From Armatimonadota bacterium (lineage in GTDB: Bacteria > Armatimonadota > Zipacnadia > Zipacnadales > FEN-943), in contig JAKORR010000561.1 in the NCBI GenBank assembly GCA_029777735.1, forward strand, positions 1 to 14,660: a DNA stretch of 14,660 nt, read 5' to 3'. Under the pieces are notes generated by a model. The model had not been told where the DNA came from, searched no databases, and saw only the letters and a program-made list of their open reading frames with translations. The position numbers and the translations under genes were made by a program. Of the stretch, positions 1 to 6,164 are shown piece by piece. Positions within the stretch are counted from its first letter, which is position 1. The number at the start of each line of letters is the position of its first letter.

Positions 1-31
1 AGAGGAGCGATACGTTCTGAGGAAGATCCTG

Positions 32-997
32 GTGACAATTGCCTCTTGTATCTTTGTCCTGGCCCTGGTTAGGAGTTCGCTAGGGGCACCTCCTCTCCTC
101 AAGCCCGAGGAGCCAGCGGCGCGTGTTGACGGCAAGACCATCACCGTCGGCGAGCTTCAGGCCGAGTGTCTGGCCCGTTTCGGTGCCGAGACTCTAGCGG
201 CAATGATCCAGTACCGAGTCGTTGATGCGGCGGCCCAAAAAGCCAATATCCAGGTCGCCGACAAGGAGATCACAGACCGGATCAAGGCCCTGCAACTGCG
301 CCTCGAAGCTCAGAGGCCTCGCACCGGAGAAGGCTTCCGCGAGTGGCTCCAGTCGCACCGTGTGAGCCTGCGCGAGCTGGCTGCCCAGGCGCGTATGGAA
401 CTGCAGCTCGAGAAAATGGTGGGCGACAAGGTCACCGTCAGCGACGACGAAGTGTCGAAGTATTACCAGGCCAACCGCGAGCGCTTCCGGCGTCCCGAAC
501 GGATGCTGATAAGCCACATCGCCGTGGAGAAAAAAGAGGACGCCGACCGGATACGTCAGGAGATCATCACCGGCCAGATCACCTTTGCCGACGCCGCGAG
601 CAAGTATTCTATCGACCCTTACGGCCGTGAGAACGGCGGCATCTTTGGTTGGATAGTGCGGGGCGATGACCCTATCCAAAAGGCGGCCTTCGATTTGAAG
701 AAGGACGGCGACATCAGTGAGCCGGTGAAGGGCCAGAAAGGCTTCGAGATCATCCGCCGCGACGCTTATCAGTCCGAGCAGATCCCGCCCTTCGAGGAAG
801 TAGAGAACCTGATCCGCGACATGCTGAAGGCGGATAAGACGCAGCGTCTGTCGCAAGGAATGATGGCAGAATTAATGAGGAACGCGAACATAGAGCGCCT
901 GATCGACTTCAAGTCGCTCAATGAAGACCTCCGCAAGTTGATCGATGCCGCTCAGCAGACCACCGAGGACACCGCGCCGGCTGGAGGCAACAGGTAG
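32..997 (+). CDS. Secreted SurA/PrsA-like peptidyl-prolyl cis-trans isomerase (parvulin)
   Basis: A 321-residue periplasmic or surface foldase that should isomerise Xaa-Pro bonds in exported proteins. Residues 1-19 are a hydrophobic export signal ending in a likely signal peptidase I site (SSLGA). Residues 27-150 are helical and SurA_N-like. Residues 155-245 form a parvulin domain with H162, the GG at 202-203 followed by FGW, F220, and the closing GFEII at 237-241. Residues 250-310 return to helices. In active parvulins the closing motif is usually G-F/Y/W-H-I-I, so a catalytic-site His is Glu here (E239); many PrsA/SurA relatives vary at this position, and a chaperone role would survive it. 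The GTG start follows GAGGAAG (19-25) with a 6-base gap. However, the frame stays open to the left edge and would add a basic n-region (VLRKIL), so the true start may lie outside the window. No lipobox Cys is seen. Confidence 0.85.
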   Translation: MTIASCIFVLALVRSSLGAPPLLKPEEPAARVDGKTITVGELQAECLARFGAETLAAMIQYRVVDAAAQKANIQVADKEITDRIKALQLRLEAQRPRTGEGFREWLQSHRVSLRELAAQARMELQLEKMVGDKVTVSDDEVSKYYQANRERFRRPERMLISHIAVEKKEDADRIRQEIITGQITFADAASKYSIDPYGRENGGIFGWIVRGDDPIQKAAFDLKKDGDISEPVKGQKGFEIIRRDAYQSEQIPPFEEVENLIRDMLKADKTQRLSQGMMAELMRNANIERLIDFKSLNEDLRKLIDAAQQTTEDTAPAGGNR

Positions 998-1500
998 CGC
1001 TAGAGGATATCTCGCGCGGGGTAGGACCGGGCGGCGTGTGCTCAACCAAGCAGGCTGTAGTTCACGTCCACGGAGCGCAGTGCCTGGTAGGATTCTTGCA
1101 TTGCGAATTAGGCCCAGTATGTCCTTCAGCTACGAAGGAACTGCTCTTCGACTGTGAGCACTTATGTGAAGTGGACCATCATCTTGTAACGTACAGGCGT
1201 GCTGGCTCTGCTCCATATAGGCATCGATGATGAGGTGAGCCTTGCCCCTTGTCTTGCTCCAAGGCCTGATAGAAGCTTCCAAGGTTATCGCACACCAACA
1301 CGTCCTCCGCCCTAGGCCGTATGCGCATGGAAGAGTCCACGATGTCGGTAAGGTAGCCCAGACACCGTCGCACTTGGACAGATGATACCACAGCGGACTA
1401 TATTTATTTCTTCAGAAACCGAACAGCATGGGCTTGTAGAGGCCTCTGGCCTCACGGCCGGCCAGACTGCTGGGGGCCTGTAGCGCCCGGCACAGGGGCT
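998..1500. other. Intergenic stretch, no intact gene
   Basis: About 500 bases between the convergent isomerase and glycosylase genes. Just after the isomerase stop is a small imperfect hairpin (GCGC 997-1000 with GCGC 1014-1017, plus AGA/TCT inside) with no T-run, so it is not a convincing terminator. A second inverted repeat, CTGGCC (1446-1451) with GGCCAG (1460-1465), lies downstream of the glycosylase on its strand, also without a T-run. The middle holds the frameshifted coding remnant listed separately. I see no RNA gene or promoter that I would defend. Confidence 0.6.
1130..1397 (-). pseudogene. Frameshifted coding remnant, family not recognised
   Basis: On the minus strand a frame open from 1397 reads like protein (for example VRRCLGYLTDIVDSSM and VLVCDNLGSFYQALEQDKG). 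After that it turns into improbable sequence. If one base is removed from the run of four G's (CCCC on the plus strand, 1245-1248), the reading continues as KAHLIIDAYMEQSQHA until a stop at 1130-1132. The simplest reading is a gene fragment with a +1 frameshift in a homopolymer. There is no start codon with a ribosome binding site and no recognisable domain, and the fragment is under 90 residues. It could be chance; a search with the repaired translation would decide. Confidence 0.25.
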
Positions 1501-2127
1501 TTAGCGCTGCTCCGCGGCCCGATCTCGTCTGCTGACGCAAGTGCTATTGGCGAGGTAGAACCGGAGTGGCACATCGTCTCCCTGTCCCTGGGGCAGGCCG
1601 ATGCGCGTCGTTGCGATGATCGGGCCAATCGGGAGACTGGGCTCGGGTCTGGCCGCCACGAACAGATCTCCGTGTGTAAGATCGGCTCGGTTCAGCGACA
1701 GGTCAACTGCCAAGGCTTGGCAAAGCTTGCCGGGGCCAGAGGTGAGGTCCCGCAGGTCCGCTCTGCCTCGCCTGGCCCGCAGGACGTCGACGCCGTAGGT
1801 AGGCTCCAGGGCTCGCACCAAGACCGCCTGGGCGATGCCTGCAAGGCCAGTGACAAAATTAAGACAATAATGTATTCCATAGATGCGATAGACGTAGGCC
1901 GTCCCACCTATCTCCCACATTGGCGCTGTCCTCTGTGTGGGGCCCCGGGAGGCGTGGGACCCAGGATCTCCCTCGCCGAGGTAGGCCTCTGTCTCGACGA
2001 TCACACCGCCGACCAACTCTCCATCAAGCCGGCGCAGCAGAAGGCAACCCAATAGCTCCTGGGCCACGAGGGGAGCCTCGCGGATATAGAAGCTCCGCGG
2101 GAGCGGCTGTGGTGAATCCTGCCTCAT
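1501..2127 (-). CDS. mpg: 3-methyladenine DNA glycosylase, AAG/Mpg family
   Basis: A 208-residue base-excision repair enzyme that removes alkylated or deaminated purines (3-methyladenine, hypoxanthine) by flipping the base and cutting the N-glycosidic bond. Most family landmarks are readable: the LPRSFY...VAQELLG opening, VETEAYLG with the catalytic-type Glu47 (human E125) and Tyr49, His58 (human H136), RG-x-T-x-R at 61-66, the YVYRIYG motif with intercalating Tyr83 (human Y162), Asn90 (human N169), then the RALEPTYG and SGPGKLCQAL segments. TQRTAPMW replaces the more common TPRN-x-x-MF. Length is normal for bacterial members. I chose the ATG at 2127 because family homology begins about eight residues later. 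A GTG at 2214 in the same frame would add 29 unconserved residues and has no Shine-Dalgarno; the ATG also has only a weak, distant GAGAGG. No operon partner is seen. Confidence 0.9.
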   Translation of the reverse strand: MRQDSPQPLPRSFYIREAPLVAQELLGCLLLRRLDGELVGGVIVETEAYLGEGDPGSHASRGPTQRTAPMWEIGGTAYVYRIYGIHYCLNFVTGLAGIAQAVLVRALEPTYGVDVLRARRGRADLRDLTSGPGKLCQALAVDLSLNRADLTHGDLFVAARPEPSLPIGPIIATTRIGLPQGQGDDVPLRFYLANSTCVSRRDRAAEQR

Positions 2128-2465
2128 CCTTGAATAGACCGTGCCTCTCGCCAGTTGCGGGTTCCACGGCTCACCAAACTTATACAGTGCGGCTGCTGTG
2201 CCCGCAAGTTGCACAAGACCAGCGGCACTTTGAGCCGCGCTTAGGTGCGGGTAAACGGGGAACCGGCGCTGATAAAAGGCATTGCCCTCCGCGATTCATA
2301 GCCCCGAGGGCTTGTGCCTCTGGGACGCTCAGGTCGAGTGCAGGTGGGATGACACTCATACGCAGCAGTGTTTGGAGCGCGTCGGAACCTTTTGCCAATC
2401 CCATGCGTCTAAGGGTTTGACAGGTTCAAAATAGGGTACACCTAAAACAACAGAATAGCAGTCAT

Positions 2466-2597
2466 AGGCGCCCGTCCTAAGTGAGCCGAAGGGCCGATAT
2501 AGGTACCCCTCCCGCCTGTATCGCGTCGAGTCGCGCCGTTAAACTCCCCCCCACCGCCCGGCGGCGCGCGAGGCGAACCTTGACAGGACGGGCGCCT
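2466..2597. repeat. Perfect 12-bp inverted repeat, 108-base spacer
   Basis: AGGCGCCCGTCC at 2466-2477 is matched exactly in inverted form by GGACGGGCGCCT at 2586-2597. The whole unit is 132 bases. The right arm lies inside the spacer of the predicted tRNA-Leu promoter and is followed by TTTTG. Outside the arms the match stops, and I see no flanking target-site duplication. It could be the ends of a very small non-autonomous element, a long-range stem, or coincidence in GC-rich DNA. Confidence 0.5.
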
Positions 2598-2608
2598 TTT
2601 GTTTGAAT
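2580..2608 (+). promoter_or_regulatory. Sigma70-type promoter for tRNA-Leu
   Basis: A consensus -35 box TTGACA (2580-2585) is followed by a 17-base spacer and a -10 box TTGAAT (2603-2608, four of six consensus bases). The -10 ends 30 bases before the first base of the mature tRNA, a sensible length for a precursor 5' leader. The spacer contains the right arm of the 12-bp inverted repeat. Confidence 0.5.
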
Positions 2609-2638
2609 CCTGCCCACGTGTGGTTTAGCTGCCTCAAT

Positions 2639-2726
2639 GCCGGGGTGGTGGAATTGGTAGACACGCTGTCCTCAGGAGGCAGTGAGCCTAGTGCTCGTGC
2701 GGGTTCGAGTCCCGCCCCCGGCACCA
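2639..2726 (+). tRNA. tRNA-Leu, anticodon CAG
   Basis: An 88-base class II tRNA including an encoded CCA end. The acceptor stem GCCGGGG (2639-2645) pairs perfectly with CCCCGGC (2716-2722), followed by A and CCA. The D arm reads GTGGAATTGGTAGACAC as in bacterial leucine tRNAs. The anticodon stem CTGTC (2666-2670) pairs with GGCAG (2678-2682), with loop CTCAGGA and anticodon CAG at 2673-2675, which reads CUG codons. The long variable arm has a GAGC/GCTC stem (2684-2687 with 2693-2696), expected for tRNA-Leu. The T arm GCGGG-TTCGAGT-CCCGC spans 2699-2715. No base looks abnormal. Confidence 0.97.
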
Positions 2727-2928
2727 TAAACGCTTCCCTGAGCCAGCAATGGTCTCTTAATCCTTCGAGCTTCGCCACATGTAACGTATTGGGTGATCAG
2801 CGCCTTCCGCCACCTTACCCGCGAGCGTGCCTACACCAGGCCGACAGTTTTGGAGCGCTTTGTTGCAGAACAGAGGTTTAGGGAGAAACAGATGGCCTGG
2901 GCGGGGAAAGCACGGTTCCAGCACCGCT

Positions 2929-2970
2929 AAAGCATGTCTAGAAGCCTAGGGTGCTTTTCTTTTGTTTTGC
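2929..2970 (+). terminator. Possible intrinsic terminator downstream of tRNA-Leu
   Basis: AAAGCA (2929-2934) pairs with TGCTTT (2952-2957), and inside it CTAG (2938-2941) pairs with CTAG (2946-2949) around an AAGC loop. A T-rich tail follows through about 2970, broken only by single C and G bases. An alternative stem uses AGCACC (2920-2925) with GGTGCT (2950-2955). The T-run is convincing, but the stem is AT-rich and interrupted. It lies about 200 bases past the tRNA, the only transcript it could serve on this strand. Confidence 0.4.
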
Positions 2971-3189
2971 ATCCGTCCAATTTTTGTGAACCTACTCTCA
3001 GTCTCAGTGTTTTCAACTCTTTCGCTCAAAGCCTCCGCCCGCGGTCTCTCCCTTCCCACGACCTCCAGCGCGACTTCTCCCGCCCCTGATGGAGCTATCT
3101 GCTCCACTAAGCCCTGGAATATTTTTGCTGCATCCTCTTCAGGCCAAGGCTTTCGCGGAAGCGAAAGAGCTATGTACTCAGGAATCTCA

Positions 3190-3460
3190 TCTTGTCCATG
3201 CACGAGTGTTGCGGATGATAGGGGCCTGGGGCGACCGGGACACGATTATCCCGTCGAGCACGTCGAAGGCCGCTGTCATGTTGTGTTGTTTATGGGCCTT
3301 GGCGCTGGTGGTCTTGATCATAAGCGGTGCGCCACCGCGGTCAGTTTCGCTTCCGCTGTGGTGGTAGCTACCCCTTGACCTCGATCGTTGACTTCGCCTC
3401 GTTGTACATGAGGGCCGGGCGAGAGGAGAACGTGCTCGTTCATGGGAACGAAGATACCAG
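3190..3460 (-). pseudogene. Decayed IS630-type transposase fragment
   Basis: On the minus strand, pieces in different frames line up in order with the IS630 transposase core. About 3440-3460 reads DLWYLRSHERA, resembling the GLYLNPPERA segment. About 3373-3417 reads ALMYNEAKSTIEVKG, where intact members have ALVL-x-VDEKSQIQ carrying the first catalytic Asp. About 3250-3325 reads AHKQHNMTAAFDVLDGIIVSR, like the family's KRHGTTTLFAALDVLDG segment. The spacing between the last two pieces, roughly 30 residues, fits the family. Frameshifts separate all three pieces, the DEKS motif is damaged, and the later catalytic Asp and Glu motifs are absent, so this cannot encode a working enzyme. I found no terminal inverted repeats. 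The match is from memory of the family, so it is moderate evidence. Confidence 0.42.
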
Positions 3461-3769
3461 AGGTCAAAGCGATACATACTGCGGCGAAGCTGCCCGACCC
3501 AACGGACTCCGCCCGTTGGCCCAGACAAATAGAACAGGCCCGCTACCAGTCCTCTGGGTCCTGCTCGGACCAGCCCTCGACGGCCGCCCGGGGACTGGGA
3601 AGGATCGCTTCCGCGTGCGCGGCCAACTTCGCCGTCGGGTAAAATGGCCCCTTTCGTACGCCCTGGGGGTCCACGTCAAGACCAAGAGCCAACCCCACCG
3701 GAAGATGTAGCCATAACGGTTGCCTTCGCTAGTATACACGACGGCGGAACAGCTTGCGGCAGCCCGCCG

Positions 3770-3784
3770 CCAGGGTTACCCTGG
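3770..3784 (+). promoter_or_regulatory. Short perfect hairpin just before the LysE-family start codon
   Basis: CCAGGG (3770-3775), a TTA loop, and CCCTGG (3779-3784) form a 6-bp perfect stem ending 4 bases before the ATG at 3789. The AGGG inside the left arm is the only Shine-Dalgarno-like sequence near this start. The stem could therefore hide it and limit translation; as DNA it could equally be a dyad for a repressor. A TATACA at 3733-3738 could serve as a -10 box, but I see no good -35. Confidence 0.35.
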
Positions 3785-3788
3785 TCGC

Positions 3789-4448
3789 ATGTGGCGCACG
3801 GCGTTTTTTGCCTTCCTGATTGCACTGACTGGAGCCATTGCCCCGGGCCCGGTCTTGGCGCTTGTCATCGGCCAAGTGTTGGTGCAGGGCGTAATGGCCG
3901 CTGTGTTCATCCTTCTTGGTCACGCCCTCATCGAGGCGCTGCTCGTCGGCGCTCTGTCGATGGGCGCTGGCCGCTTCCTTTCCAGCGGACGCGTGCGCGG
4001 TGCGGTCAGCCTCGTTGGTGGCCTGGTATTGCTGTTCATGGCACAGGACCTAGTGCGCAACGCCGGCTCTCTTACCGTGCGCGGCGCGCAGGTCTATGCG
4101 CTGCCGTGGTATGCCCTGGTCCTCGCTGGTCTCGGCGTGTCACTATCTAACCCGTACTTCACCGGCTGGTGGGTGACCGTGGGTACTGGCCAAGTCGCGG
4201 CTCTGGGCCTTACGCGGGCGCGCGACTATGTGGCCTTCTACTTGGGGCACGAGATGGGCGACGTCGTGTGGTACATGATCGTCGCCGTGGTGCTGGCGGC
4301 CGGGAGCAAAGGGCTCACGGATGAGGTGTACCAGGGCCTTATTCTCGCCTGTGGCATGCTGATCGGTGCTCTGGCCCTGTGGTTTCTCTACCTCGCGGTG
4401 CGCTTCATCCGACGCCCGGCCGAGCATGCACAGGCGCCGACCACCTGA
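3789..4448 (+). CDS. LysE-family amino-acid/metabolite exporter
   Basis: A 219-residue inner-membrane protein of the LysE/RhtB superfamily, whose members export amino acids or related small molecules using ion gradients. It opens with a hydrophobic segment bearing the signature PGP (19-21). Further membrane segments follow at about 24-55, 70-90, 105-135 and 145-172 and 183-205, with the motif SNPYFTGWWVTVG at 120-132 and GHEMGDVVWY at 153-162 between them. Length and pattern are typical for six-helix members. Substrate cannot be read from sequence. I start at the ATG at 3789 because PGP then sits at the usual distance; a TTG at 3720 would add 23 polar residues before the first helix. The next gene is a PLP enzyme 196 bases downstream on the same strand, suggesting linked amino-acid chemistry and export. 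Confidence 0.85.
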   Translation: MWRTAFFAFLIALTGAIAPGPVLALVIGQVLVQGVMAAVFILLGHALIEALLVGALSMGAGRFLSSGRVRGAVSLVGGLVLLFMAQDLVRNAGSLTVRGAQVYALPWYALVLAGLGVSLSNPYFTGWWVTVGTGQVAALGLTRARDYVAFYLGHEMGDVVWYMIVAVVLAAGSKGLTDEVYQGLILACGMLIGALALWFLYLAVRFIRRPAEHAQAPTT

Positions 4449-4644
4449 CAGTCACGTCACCGCGGCTTCTCTCGACTCGACGCCCGCTCCTCATAGCTCC
4501 AGCGCCCGCGAGCTATTGTGTGCTCTCGGGTTCTCAAGGCGGAGGAAACTGGCGTCACGAGATGGAACCACTTCCGCAGAGACCGACGTCGCCCCGGTGT
4601 TCAGGAGTGGCGGAAGGGGCACAGCCGGTCCGGAGGAGACAGTC

Positions 4645-5757
4645 ATGGAGCAGCTTGTCGGCCACAGCCTGAAGGAAATTGACACGCCGGCCCTTATCGT
4701 TGACTTGGCGGTGCTGGAGCGGAACCTGACGCGCATGCAGAGTGCCGCGGACCGCGCGGGCCTGCAGGTGCGGCCGCACATCAAGGCCCACAAGACCCCG
4801 GAGATCGCGCGCCTGCAGCTCGACACGGGCGCGATAGGTGTCACGGCGGCCAAAGTGTCCGAAGCGGAGGTCTTCGCCCTGTGCGAGGGCGTTTCGGAGA
4901 TCTTCATTGCCAACGAGGTGGTGGGGCTGGCCAAGGTGCTCCGACTGCTCCGGCTGTCCCACCGCGTCCCAAGGCTGTCAGTGGCCGTGGACAGTCCACA
5001 GTGTGCGGAGCCTCTGTCTGAAGCCTTTCACACCGCAGGGAGGACCTTGGACGTCATGATAGAGATTGACGGCGGCGCAGGGCGCTGTGGCGTTACCACG
5101 GACGGTCTTCTGCCCTTGGCCGACCACATCGCCCACCTGCCTGGGCTTAAACTTGTGGGTCTCATGGCCTACTGCCCTCACGGCTATCAGGTGCACGGAG
5201 AGGCCGAGCTCCGCCGTGTGGCGGCGCGCGAGGGCGAGTTTCTGGCCGAGCAGGCCGAGCGACTGCAAACCGCGGGGTTTGACGTGGAGCGTGTCAGCGG
5301 CGGCTCGACCCCGACGGGACTGCACTACGAACGAGGGTGTGGTCTGACGGAGATCCGTCCAGGCACCTATTGCCTCAACGACCGCAACCAAGTTGATTTA
5401 GGCGCCTGCGCGGAAGAGGACGTGGGGGCCGCTGTGCTCACGACGGTGATTAGCTGTCCCTCGGCCGACCGCGCTTTGGTGGATGCTGGCGCGAAGGCAA
5501 TGGGGCTGGCGGCGAGCCCGATCAGCGACGGCTACGGCTTTGTCGTGGGGACGACGGCGCGTCTGTACAAGCTCAACGACGAGCATGGCTATCTGGATGT
5601 GACAGGTCTGCCCGAACATCCTAAGGTAGGGGATAAATTGCTGATCGTGCCGCCTCGGCTCTGCACCTGCGTGGCCCTGCACGACCATCTGTGGGCTTGT
5701 CGCGATGGACGATTGGAGGGTATCTGGCACATAGCGGCCCGCGGCGCCCTGACCTGA
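4645..5757 (+). CDS. PLP-dependent fold-type III enzyme, D-serine dehydratase/D-threonine aldolase-like
   Basis: A 370-residue cytoplasmic enzyme of the DSD1/D-threonine aldolase group: an alanine-racemase-like TIM barrel that binds PLP, then a beta domain. The PLP lysine is probably K47 in RPHIKAHKT (43-51). The barrel continues through EIDGGAGRCGV (140-150), SGGSTPTG (218-225, the usual phosphate-binding loop) and EIRPGTYCLND (236-246). DAGAKAMGLA (280-289) opens the C-terminal domain. Family members usually bind Zn or Mn through His and Cys in a P-N-H-x-C motif; here the aligned residues are P336-P337-R338-L339-C340, so the His is Arg. Activity on D-serine, D-threonine or beta-hydroxy-D-amino acids is therefore uncertain. 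The ATG follows GGAGGAG (4632-4638) with a 6-base gap. The 196 bases before the gene, after the LysE stop, show no gene or recognised riboswitch. Co-transcription with the exporter is possible. Confidence 0.82.
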   Translation: MEQLVGHSLKEIDTPALIVDLAVLERNLTRMQSAADRAGLQVRPHIKAHKTPEIARLQLDTGAIGVTAAKVSEAEVFALCEGVSEIFIANEVVGLAKVLRLLRLSHRVPRLSVAVDSPQCAEPLSEAFHTAGRTLDVMIEIDGGAGRCGVTTDGLLPLADHIAHLPGLKLVGLMAYCPHGYQVHGEAELRRVAAREGEFLAEQAERLQTAGFDVERVSGGSTPTGLHYERGCGLTEIRPGTYCLNDRNQVDLGACAEEDVGAAVLTTVISCPSADRALVDAGAKAMGLAASPISDGYGFVVGTTARLYKLNDEHGYLDVTGLPEHPKVGDKLLIVPPRLCTCVALHDHLWACRDGRLEGIWHIAARGALT

Positions 5758-6095
5758 TACCTTACTGCCCCACCGCTGCCTGCGCTATTAGAGCGCTGTA
5801 GTGTCGCTTTCTCAGCACGGATGAGGCTCTTCGGTCAGGCATTTCTCCAGGGGCTTACCAGCATAGCTTGATGGAGATGGAGAAAGTAAGTCTATGTTCT
5901 GTGGGCCAAAGTATATACACTCTCTAGAGCAAGACGTCGTCGCCAGTTCGCTGGAAGGGAAAAGGGATAGTGGACCACCACGACTTCTGCGGGTACCACA
6001 GCTTGGCAGGTAGGGCCACGATCGGCCTGCTAGGGGTCTCTGTGTGCTAATATATGCCTTGCTCTCTTATCTCATGTGATGTATGAAATGCATGA

Positions 6096-6122
6096 TTGAC
6101 TTGTCTGGTCGTATGGTATAAT
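6096..6122 (+). promoter_or_regulatory. Promoter of the AbrB-efflux operon
   Basis: A perfect -10 box TATAAT (6117-6122) is preceded by TGG, giving an extended -10 element. A near-consensus -35 TTGACT lies at 6096-6101. The spacer is 15 bases, shorter than the usual 17, which the extended -10 could offset. The ATG of the regulator lies 42 bases past the -10, so the leader would be about 35 bases. The weak dyad at 6072-6095 directly abuts the -35 and would suit an operator for autoregulation. Confidence 0.7.
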
Positions 6123-6135
6123 CGGATTTGTTTTA

Positions 6136-6156
6136 CCTCCCCTATCATACCGGAGG
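6136..6156 (+). promoter_or_regulatory. Leader hairpin that could mask the AbrB ribosome binding site
   Basis: CCTCC (6136-6140) is an exact complement of the Shine-Dalgarno GGAGG (6152-6156), separated by 11 bases. Within the short leader of the efflux operon this could fold into a stem that hides the ribosome binding site 8 bases before the ATG at 6165. It is only 5 bp, so its strength in the cell is uncertain. Confidence 0.35.
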
Positions 6157-6164
6157 CCAAGACC

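Larger units (their letters stand above)
2128..2638. other. Intergenic stretch between glycosylase and tRNA-Leu
   Basis: About 510 bases with no gene I can support. It contains a perfect 12-bp inverted repeat (2466-2477 and 2586-2597) and the tRNA promoter, both listed separately. A near-palindrome TAGGGTACACCTA lies around 2435-2447, and a run of seven C's around 2546-2552. A minus-strand frame from an ATG at 2404 (74 codons) is readable but has no ribosome binding site and overlaps the possible N-terminal extension of the glycosylase, so I left it out. Confidence 0.55.
2727..3788. other. Long intergenic stretch, no intact gene
   Basis: Over 1 kb between the tRNA and the LysE-family gene. 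It holds a possible terminator (2929-2970), an IS630-like transposase remnant (about 3190-3460, minus strand), and several short perfect hairpins. These include CCAACGG (3499-3505) with CCGTTGG (3513-3519), and the stem at 3770-3784 just before the LysE start. Several frames of 60-140 codons are open on both strands, but none has a credible ribosome binding site or recognisable product. The stretch looks like a graveyard of inserted sequence rather than functional genes. Confidence 0.55.
5758..6164. other. Intergenic stretch before the efflux operon
   Basis: About 400 bases with no coding frame I would defend. Shortly after the PLP enzyme's stop, GCGCT (5782-5786) and AGCGC (5792-5796) form a 5-bp hairpin without a following T-run. 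The right-hand end carries the efflux promoter and leader, and just upstream of its -35 a weak dyad TCATG (6072-6076) / CATGA (6091-6095) that could be part of an operator. Confidence 0.55.

Noticed and set aside
997..1017. Hairpin directly after the isomerase stop as a terminator
   Set aside because: Interrupted stem of 4 plus 3 bp with no T-run.
2180..2404. Minus-strand 74-codon frame starting at an ATG upstream of the glycosylase
   Set aside because: The first 40 residues look plausible but there is no ribosome binding site, the C-terminal part is improbable, and it overlaps the possible extended glycosylase start in another frame.
2946..3203. Minus-strand 85-codon frame with reasonable amino-acid composition
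   Set aside because: GTG start without a Shine-Dalgarno, no recognisable domain, and it overlaps the damaged transposase region. Its readable composition is not enough to call a gene.
3442..3642. Plus-strand 66-codon frame upstream of the LysE gene
   Set aside because: No homology recognised and no clear ribosome binding site. The second half is low-quality sequence, and the DNA is taken up by hairpins.
4366..4644. 93-codon N-terminal extension of the PLP enzyme reaching into the LysE gene
   Set aside because: It overlaps the exporter in another frame and reads as unlikely protein, whereas the ATG at 4645 has a strong GGAGGAG site and begins right before the conserved domain.
4449..4644. 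Possible T-box or riboswitch leader before the PLP enzyme
   Set aside because: I looked for T-box and glycine or guanidine riboswitch core motifs and found none; only short scattered complementarities.
5782..5796. Hairpin GCGCT/AGCGC after the PLP enzyme as a terminator
   Set aside because: Only 5 bp and not followed by a T-run.
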